Source: an uncultured Coriobacteriaceae bacterium (GTDB lineage Bacteria; Actinomycetota; Coriobacteriia; Coriobacteriales; Atopobiaceae). Taken from it: a stretch of DNA of 7,246 bases. Made by a program: the position numbers and the translations under genes. The stretch lies in NCBI GenBank assembly GCA_902772085.1, contig CACXZL010000078.1, positions 1 through 7,246 on the forward strand. Reading direction: 5' to 3'. This document shows, one piece after another, positions 1 through 3,749 of the stretch (position 1 is the first letter of the stretch; each line of letters begins with the position of its first letter). Below the pieces are notes generated by a model that was given only the letters and a program-made list of their open reading frames with translations, ran no database searches and was not told the DNA's origin.

Positions 1-108
1 AGCTGTAGTGGGAAAATACAAAATGTAATGAAACACCTGCTCAATGGCTGTTTCTAATGTTGGCGGCGCAATCGCAAAACACCGCAAAAAGCGGCTTGCA
101 GCGAAACG

Positions 109-128
109 ATTTGCACCAAATTTGCACC
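109..128. repeat. Two ATTTGCACC direct repeats, 11-bp phase
   Basis: The nine bases ATTTGCACC occur at 109-117 and again at 120-128, so the units start 11 bp apart, about one helical turn. An eight-base copy, TTTGCACC, recurs at 1844-1851. Phased short direct repeats like these are typical of protein-binding arrays, for example arm-type sites of tyrosine recombinases or regulator half-sites. They lie just downstream of the DUF3800 gene at the edge of the accessory module. No integrase or tRNA is visible in the window, so an attachment-site role is only a guess. Confidence 0.45.
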
Positions 129-168
129 GGGTTTTGAGGTTCGGCAGACCCCGATTCGCGGCCCACCT

Positions 169-843
169 CTACTTCATGCGCTTGCGCCTGGCCTGCTTCA
201 GCCAGTTCTTCTTGAACGTGCCGACGCCGCCGAAGAACTTGTCGTAGGTGCCGCCGTCCTCTTTGGCATCGTACTTCACGGCAGCAAGCTCGATGGTGCA
301 CAGGAAATCCGCCACTTGAGACAGGCGGTACTCGGTCATCGTCGTGCGCCTCCTCACGACAGCCTGCTTCGCCAGGACATCGTACACTGCATTGTAAAGG
401 GCGCTCTTCACTATTGCCTGAGCGTTGTCGTAATAGACCTTTACATGATCGAATTCCTGGAAGTAGCCGAGGTGCTCCCTAAGAAAATCCGCGATGTCCC
501 TCTTCATCCTCTCGGCGAGCTTTTCGGGGCCTGTGAATTCTCGGCGCTTGTACACGAACGTCACGTACTCGACTGGTAGATAGCGCACGAGCGCAGCAAA
601 TCCCGACAGGAGCTTCTTTCGTTGCTCCGGCTCCAAGTACCTGTAGTCGCCATGGCCGTTGAGGAGAGGCTCTGAATGAAACGGGATGTTCGGCAGGTCG
701 GCGGTCGCGAGGGATCTTTCGTAGATGGCGACCTGCTCGGCAATGCTGGCTGCTTGGTCGTGAAAGACAAGCGTCAGCAGGAAATATCTCGTCTTCTCCG
801 TTTTGTCGCCACTCTCATCCGCGAAAACGGATATCTCGCGCAC
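169..843 (-). CDS. DUF3800 domain protein, putative RNase H-like enzyme
   Basis: Near full-length DUF3800 protein of 224 aa. Numbered from the upstream TTG at 846, the family hallmarks are the N-terminal FADESGD strand (D10, E11), a histidine in IPFHSEP (H57), an acidic YYDN motif (D140), and the late QVADFL motif (Q177, D180). The C-terminus is very basic (KQARRKRMK). The family is thought to have an RNase H-like fold with acidic metal ligands. Its substrate is unknown, and nuclease activity is inferred. I prefer GTG at 843 as the start, because AGGGGG at 856-851 then sits 7 nt upstream; the TTG at 846 would leave only 4 nt. It lies 122 nt downstream of the AbiEi-like gene. That gap contains small RNA copy 1, whose terminator ends two bases before the SD, so expression probably depends on read-through. 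It could act as a toxin or defence effector, but nothing in the sequence proves that. Confidence 0.85.
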   Translation of the reverse strand: MREISVFADESGDKTEKTRYFLLTLVFHDQAASIAEQVAIYERSLATADLPNIPFHSEPLLNGHGDYRYLEPEQRKKLLSGFAALVRYLPVEYVTFVYKRREFTGPEKLAERMKRDIADFLREHLGYFQEFDHVKVYYDNAQAIVKSALYNAVYDVLAKQAVVRRRTTMTEYRLSQVADFLCTIELAAVKYDAKEDGGTYDKFFGGVGTFKKNWLKQARRKRMK

Positions 844-848
844 CAAAA

Positions 849-856
849 CACCCCCT
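849..856 (-). promoter_or_regulatory. DUF3800 ribosome-binding site, start-deciding and possibly occluded
   Basis: AGGGGG (856-851) is the SD of the DUF3800 gene and favours the GTG start at 843 over the TTG at 846. Bases 855-849 can pair with 893-899 of small RNA copy 1 (ACCUCC against GGGGGU, with G-U pairs), so the site may be masked when the leader RNA is attached. The pairing is a prediction from inspection. Confidence 0.5.
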
Positions 857-859
857 AAT

Positions 860-915
860 AAAAAAGTTGCCGGGGGACAGCCCCCGGCGCTTGGAGGTAG
901 CCCTATCGAGCCACC
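860..915 (-). ncRNA. Small structured RNA, copy 1 (upstream of DUF3800)
   Basis: The predicted RNA is about 56 nt and starts at G915. Hairpin 1 is GGUGGC (915-910) pairing with GCUACC (901-896) around the loop UCGAUAGG. A UCCAAGC linker follows. Hairpin 2 is GCCGGGGG (888-881) pairing perfectly with CCCCCGGC (876-869) around CUGU, followed by AACUUUUUUAU, a textbook intrinsic terminator. The 912-899 pair is G-U on this strand but would be an A-C mismatch on the other, which favours minus-strand transcription. A near-identical RNA lies at 1695-1638. Families of candidate structured RNAs found next to DUF3800 genes have been published as DUF3800 motifs. Membership in one of them is plausible but untested. 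It could be an RNA antitoxin, an attenuator, or simply a short leader. Confidence 0.7.
869..888 (-). terminator. Intrinsic terminator ending small RNA copy 1
   Basis: A perfect 8-bp GC-rich stem with a CUGU tetraloop is followed by AACUUUUUUAU (868-858). It lies between the abiEi stop codon and the DUF3800 SD, so it would end both the small RNA and abiEi read-through transcripts, leaving DUF3800 to be made from leaky read-through. Confidence 0.75.
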
Positions 916-921
916 AACTTT

Positions 922-950
922 TTTATACCATATACGACTTTATATTGGAA
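922..950 (-). promoter_or_regulatory. Promoter of small RNA copy 1 (extended -10)
   Basis: TG-G-TATAAA at 930-922 is an extended -10 element, with a weak -35-like TTCCAA at 950-945 and a 17-bp spacer. Six bases separate the -10 from G915, so +1 falls on the first base of hairpin 1. The promoter of copy 2 has the same geometry (TTCACA, 17 bp, TATAAA, 6 bp, GGTGGC), which is the main support for both. Confidence 0.6.
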
Positions 951-965
951 GGTCATCAGGAGTTG

Positions 966-1541
966 TCACCTAAACGCTACATCTTCTGACCCCGACTCGC
1001 TCTGCCCTTCATAATGCTCTATCGCCCCCAGCGTCTCTTCGTATCTTTTGCGGGTCAAATAGCCTTCCTCGCGGGCTCTGTCTGCCGCCTCGCGAAGACG
1101 CTCTGTCATCAGCTTGCCCAAGCACGATATTATCGCCGCGCCGATTTCCTGGGAAGGAACGCCCTCGTAGGCGGTCGTGTCGGCTCCCCTATCCCTGACG
1201 ACGACCACGAGACCATCCGGCTTCTCGCCCCGGTACCTCCGGGGGGTGGCCACGTAGATGCGGGCTGGATTCGTCGGCGCGAGGTCCAGCATCGCTATCA
1301 CCGACTCACCGTACAGGTAGGCGCCTTCCCCGACGCGCGCGACGGATATCGCGTACGGGTCGTTCTGGTGCGGAACGTAGCGGGCGAGCCGGTAAAGTCC
1401 GTGGGAGACGTGCTCGAGCTTGCCCCTGTGAGCTAGCTTGGCAAGCTCGACGCTCGGCACGCCCATCCGCATTGCGTCGCGCGTCGAGATCAGGTAGTAG
1501 TTGTCCACAGCGTGCTCGTATATGTCATCGTAATAAGACAT
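966..1541 (-). CDS. AbiEi-type winged-helix antitoxin/autoregulator
   Basis: A protein of 191 aa from the ATG at 1541. Residues about 5-55 form the winged helix-turn-helix seen in AbiEi antitoxins and related type IV toxin-antitoxin regulators (LISTRDAMRMGV, then LAHRGKLEHVSHGLYRL). The rest resembles the AbiEi C-terminal domain, including the GAYLYGESVIAMLDLAP stretch and a charged tail. AbiEi proteins normally bind inverted repeats at their own promoter and antagonise the nucleotidyltransferase toxin AbiEii. No AbiEii is encoded here; the next gene is DUF3800, separated by a small RNA. An upstream in-frame ATG at 1583 is rejected because it would translate through the palindromic operator. 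A TG-G-TATAGT element puts +1 on the A of the 1541 ATG, giving a leaderless message, and no SD is present. Family assignment is fairly secure; pairing with DUF3800 is inferred from position. Confidence 0.8.
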   Translation of the reverse strand: MSYYDDIYEHAVDNYYLISTRDAMRMGVPSVELAKLAHRGKLEHVSHGLYRLARYVPHQNDPYAISVARVGEGAYLYGESVIAMLDLAPTNPARIYVATPRRYRGEKPDGLVVVVRDRGADTTAYEGVPSQEIGAAIISCLGKLMTERLREAADRAREEGYLTRKRYEETLGAIEHYEGQSESGSEDVAFR

Positions 1542-1576
1542 GGCACAACTATACCATTTCCGGTATTGTTGTGCCA
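1541..1576. promoter_or_regulatory. Palindromic operator at the abiEi start
   Basis: A 36-bp inverted repeat: TGGCACAAC (1541-1549) matches GTTGTGCCA (1568-1576) and ATACC (1551-1555) matches GGTAT (1562-1566), with one T-T mismatch and a six-base centre. It spans the -10 box and ends on the A of the start codon. Known AbiEi proteins repress their own promoters by binding inverted repeats, so this is the likely autoregulatory site. As RNA it would also form a 14-bp stem if transcribed from upstream. Confidence 0.75.
1548..1556 (-). promoter_or_regulatory. Extended -10 for a leaderless abiEi transcript
   Basis: TG-G-TATAGT (1556-1548) followed by six bases (TGTGCC) and then ATG at 1541. Standard spacing makes the start codon the transcription start. 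The best 17-bp -35 position (TGGCAC) is poor, as is common with extended -10 promoters. The element lies inside the palindrome, so repressor binding would block polymerase. Confidence 0.55.
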
Positions 1577-1637
1577 TATTCATTGCAATAGTTTCGTTTT
1601 TTCCATTCGCGAAAACATTCAGAACATCAGTGTCCGC

Positions 1638-1695
1638 AAATAAGAATGCCGGGGGATCAGCCCTCGGCGCTTAGAGGTAGCCCTACCTGGCCACC
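1638..1695 (-). ncRNA. Small structured RNA, copy 2 (upstream of abiEi)
   Basis: Paralogue of the RNA at 915-860, about 43 of 48 core positions identical. Hairpin 1 is GGUGGC (1695-1690) with GCUACC (1681-1676); its stem is identical to copy 1, but the loop is CAGGUAGG instead of UCGAUAGG. The linker is UCUAAGC. Hairpin 2 is GCCGAGGG (1668-1661) with CCCCCGGC (1655-1648), carrying one A-C mismatch and a five-base loop. The tail AUUCUUAUUU is a poorer U-tract than in copy 1, so termination should be leakier. The differences fall mostly in the loop. It is separated by about 97 nt from the leaderless abiEi start, so it is probably an independent transcript and not simply the abiEi leader. Confidence 0.7.
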
Positions 1696-1701
1696 TGGTC
1701 T

Positions 1702-1730
1702 TTTATATAACATGCTTCCTTTGCTGTGAA
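1702..1730 (-). promoter_or_regulatory. Strong promoter of small RNA copy 2
   Basis: TTCACA (1730-1725, 5 of 6 to the -35 consensus), a 17-bp spacer, and TATAAA (1707-1702, 5 of 6 to the -10 consensus). Six bases later comes G1695, the first base of the hairpin. An overlapping extended version, TG-T-TATATA, exists at 1712-1704. This is the best housekeeping-type promoter in the module. Confidence 0.65.
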
Positions 1731-2120
1731 ATGTATCAAATATTGCATTTGTATACTACGTTAGCATTTCCAACAACAGGATCATACAAAATCAGTTTCA
1801 AGGATTAAGTAACTTCTTATCAACTTAGGGTACACATGTTCGCTTTGCACCAGGCGCATGCGCTGGCAATCGTCGCTGCTGGCGGTTCGCGTTCTTGCGC
1901 CAAAAGCCTGATTGGACAACGAGACCTGCACCACGGGCGAGCACCCTTAAGAGCAAGTTTCCCTCCTCAAACGCGAAAGACACTGCGTTCTACTGCAACC
2001 GCGTCTGCGGGGTCATCGCAGCGCGAGGTTTTCTGAGTTTTAGATCCGCGGCTCTGTAGGCCGCGCAACCCTCATATACCTAACTGACGTTGCGCCTAAA
2101 GATCAATCGCGCAGATACGA
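1731..2120. other. Gene-free spacer with AT-rich stretch and hairpins
   Basis: No convincing gene is seen. Positions 1731-1835 are AT-rich with no clear motif. An interrupted palindrome centred on GCGCATGCGC lies at 1845-1868. A strong stem is formed by 1997-2009 with 2017-2030 (CTGCG with CGCAG, then CGCG with CGCG, then AAC with GTT, with small bulges), followed on the plus strand by TTCTGAGTTTT, so it could terminate plus-strand transcription. A 6-bp hairpin CGCGGC/GCCGCG lies at 2047-2065. A 43-codon minus-strand frame (1956-1825, TTG start) has a good GGAGG SD but a low-complexity, arginine-rich product, and I do not call it. Confidence 0.5.
1932..1946 (+). repeat. 15-bp repeat, first copy
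   Basis: CACGGGCGAGCACCC is repeated exactly, in the same orientation, at 6850-6864, on the other side of the hxlR-dmsABC block. Immediately 5' of each copy, after a short variable stretch, is GACAAC (ends at 1920 and 6844). Confidence 0.5.
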
Positions 2121-2152
2121 AGACCCCGAAACCGCATCTGGTTTCGGGGTCT
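2121..2152. terminator. Perfect 13-bp stem-loop, probable bidirectional terminator
   Basis: AGACCCCGAAACC (2121-2133) pairs perfectly with GGTTTCGGGGTCT (2140-2152) around GCATCT. It is the most stable hairpin downstream of dmsC (stop at 2267). There is no T-tract on either side, as is common for actinobacterial terminators, so termination is inferred from stem strength and position. Confidence 0.55.
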
Positions 2153-2197
2153 GGCTAAGCGATACCGCGTACATATCGTCTGCTTAGGTAAATGGCG

Positions 2198-2248
2198 TTG
2201 CGAAATCCTGTCCCGCAACCAGGGAGCGGGATCGCCGACCCCGCTCCC
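2198..2248 (-). terminator. Two tandem stem-loops just after dmsC
   Basis: GGGAGCGGG (2222-2230) pairs with CCCGCTCCC (2240-2248), starting 18 nt past the dmsC stop codon. GTTGCG (2198-2203) pairs with CGCAAC (2215-2220). Together with the stem at 2121-2152 they make three successive hairpins at the 3' end of the operon. They could act in termination or protect the mRNA 3' end; neither has a U-tract. Confidence 0.45.
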
Positions 2249-2266
2249 CGCAAACAAGCGCATTGG

Positions 2267-3127
2267 CTAGAAGGATATGCCCACCGATATTTGCAGCGCG
2301 TAGAATACGAAGCGTCCGGCAAGGATACCGGCGAAGGCGAGGATGACAGCGATCGCCGATGCCGCATTGCCGCCCTTGCCGAGCGCAGCAGCAATGACAG
2401 CCGCGCATGCGAGAATCAGGCAGGCAACTGCTACATAAAACGCACCGGACGCACCCGCAGCAAGGTCTGTGCCGGCTACGAAAGCGTTCGAAACGCTCCC
2501 CGCGCCTGAGTACATGAGCGCCAAACCTGCAACGGCCAGTACGGCGCCTATCACGGCAAATGCGATAAGCGCACTCTTGAACGTGCCGTCAACCGCCGCG
2601 TCGAGCGCATCCGAGAACGCCAGCACGCAAGCGCCCATCGCCGCACCGCCGAGCAAGGCGTAGCCGATCATCTGCGCGACAGGCCACGGCGTCGACCACG
2701 TCGGGATCGTGGCCATGCCGTATGCCAGCCCCATGAACACGGCAAACAGCACAGCGAGCACTGCAGTCGCGCAGACCAGGCCCTTGCGAGCGCCGCCGAG
2801 CTTGCCGGCAAGCCCCATTATCACATATGTGGCCATAGCCACGGCGAACAGTATCGCCACGGCCAGCTCGTTGCTCATCGGGGAGCGTCCCAGCCCGCCG
2901 AACACGCCGAACGCCGCCATAGGATTGGCCAAATGGAAGAACGCCGCAATGAAGCCGACGACCACCACGATTGCCGGGACGAGCGTCAGCTTATCGATGC
3001 GCGCTAGTTGTCCGTCGGAAAACTTCGCCGTGAAAAACGCCGCGGCGAGCGAAATGAACGCACCTGCGCCAATAGACGCCAACGTCGTGAAGAGCGCCAG
3101 GGGCAGTTCGTGGAATGCCGTTGCCAT
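2267..3127 (-). CDS. dmsC: DmsC-type membrane anchor subunit, quinol oxidising
   Basis: A 286-aa, very hydrophobic protein with about eight predicted transmembrane helices, matching DmsC in length and topology. It anchors the DmsAB dimer and oxidises menaquinol, passing electrons to the iron-sulfur subunit. The conserved FHLANP motif places a histidine at residue 65 and the SNE motif a glutamate at 87. These are the same positions as H65 and E87 of E. coli DmsC, both known to affect quinol binding. The start is ATG at 3127, one base after the dmsB stop. A near-perfect SD (GGAGGTGAT) lies within the last dmsB codons, so translation is coupled. No truncation or frameshift is seen. Being last in a dmsABC order supports the assignment; the physiological oxidant cannot be read from this subunit. 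Confidence 0.9.
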   Translation of the reverse strand: MATAFHELPLALFTTLASIGAGAFISLAAAFFTAKFSDGQLARIDKLTLVPAIVVVVGFIAAFFHLANPMAAFGVFGGLGRSPMSNELAVAILFAVAMATYVIMGLAGKLGGARKGLVCATAVLAVLFAVFMGLAYGMATIPTWSTPWPVAQMIGYALLGGAAMGACVLAFSDALDAAVDGTFKSALIAFAVIGAVLAVAGLALMYSGAGSVSNAFVAGTDLAAGASGAFYVAVACLILACAAVIAAALGKGGNAASAIAVILAFAGILAGRFVFYALQISVGISF

Positions 3128-3128
3128 G

Positions 3129-3746
3129 TTACATCACCTCCAAGATGTTAGAAATCGCCACGTCGGTCGCAACCGGCTGCATGCTCACGCATTTCTTCAG
3201 GTACAGGTTGGGACCCGTGAAATCCTCCGCGGGCAACGGTGCAATATCGGCACGCCCCTCGCCGGAAGGCAGTTCGTCTATCGGCGCGAAGAACAGCGCA
3301 CGTCCCGAGCACGCCTCGACGCAGATGGGCTGCATGCCGGCAGCTACGCGCTCGGCGCACCCGTTGCACTTCGCGGAATGGCCAATTTCCTTCGATACCG
3401 TCGGTGCGTCGTAGGGGCACGCCATCGCACAGTAGCCACAACCGATGCACTTCGCCTCGTCAACCGAGACGATACCGGTATCGGTATCCTTGTGCATGGC
3501 GCCAGTCGGGCACGCGTGCGTGCAGGCAGGTTCGTCGCAATGGTTGCACGACATCGACAGGTAGTATGTGTAGGAATCGGTCGTCCAGAAGCCGGCATCG
3601 TCTTGTTGCCAGCTGCCGCCCTCGACCTCGTACACATGACGGAACGAGAAATCGACCGGCAAATCCTTGTAGTCCTTGCACGCCAGCTCGCACGTCTTGC
3701 ATCCCGTGCAACGCGTGGCGTCGTAGAAGAATCCGTACTGGGTCAT
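3129..3746 (-). CDS. dmsB: DmsB-type four-cluster ferredoxin subunit
   Basis: A 205-aa electron-transfer subunit, the same length as E. coli DmsB. It carries sixteen cysteines in four groups for four [4Fe-4S] clusters: C13-C16-C19-C23, C67-C70-C75-C79, C100-C103-C106-C110 and C127-C130-C142-C146. The spacing (x2-x2-x3, x2-x4-x3, x2-x2-x3, x2-x11-x3) is standard for the family. It has no signal peptide and is expected to be carried across the membrane with the Tat-exported DmsA, then wire electrons from DmsC to the molybdenum cofactor. ATG at 3746 follows the dmsA stop by 3 nt, with AGGTG about 8 nt upstream inside the dmsA 3' end. NrfC- or PsrB-like subunits look similar; the neighbours decide for DmsB. 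Confidence 0.93.
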   Translation of the reverse strand: MTQYGFFYDATRCTGCKTCELACKDYKDLPVDFSFRHVYEVEGGSWQQDDAGFWTTDSYTYYLSMSCNHCDEPACTHACPTGAMHKDTDTGIVSVDEAKCIGCGYCAMACPYDAPTVSKEIGHSAKCNGCAERVAAGMQPICVEACSGRALFFAPIDELPSGEGRADIAPLPAEDFTGPNLYLKKCVSMQPVATDVAISNILEVM

Positions 3747-3749
3747 GAT

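Noticed and set aside
1542..1583. In-frame upstream ATG (1583) extending the AbiEi-like protein by 14 residues
   Set aside because: The extension is encoded by the palindromic operator and the -10 box and has no SD. The 1541 ATG sits exactly at the predicted transcription start.
860..1695. CRISPR array or tandem RNA-antitoxin repeats
   Set aside because: Only two copies, about 780 bp apart with a gene between them and no spacers; they are dispersed paralogous RNAs, not an array.
1825..1956. 43-codon minus-strand TTG frame with a GGAGG SD
   Set aside because: The SD is good, but the product is arginine-rich and unrecognisable; kept only as an observation in the spacer entry.
1836..2036. 66-codon plus-strand frame
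   Set aside because: No SD, low-complexity product with no family resemblance, and it runs through hairpins and the 15-bp repeat.
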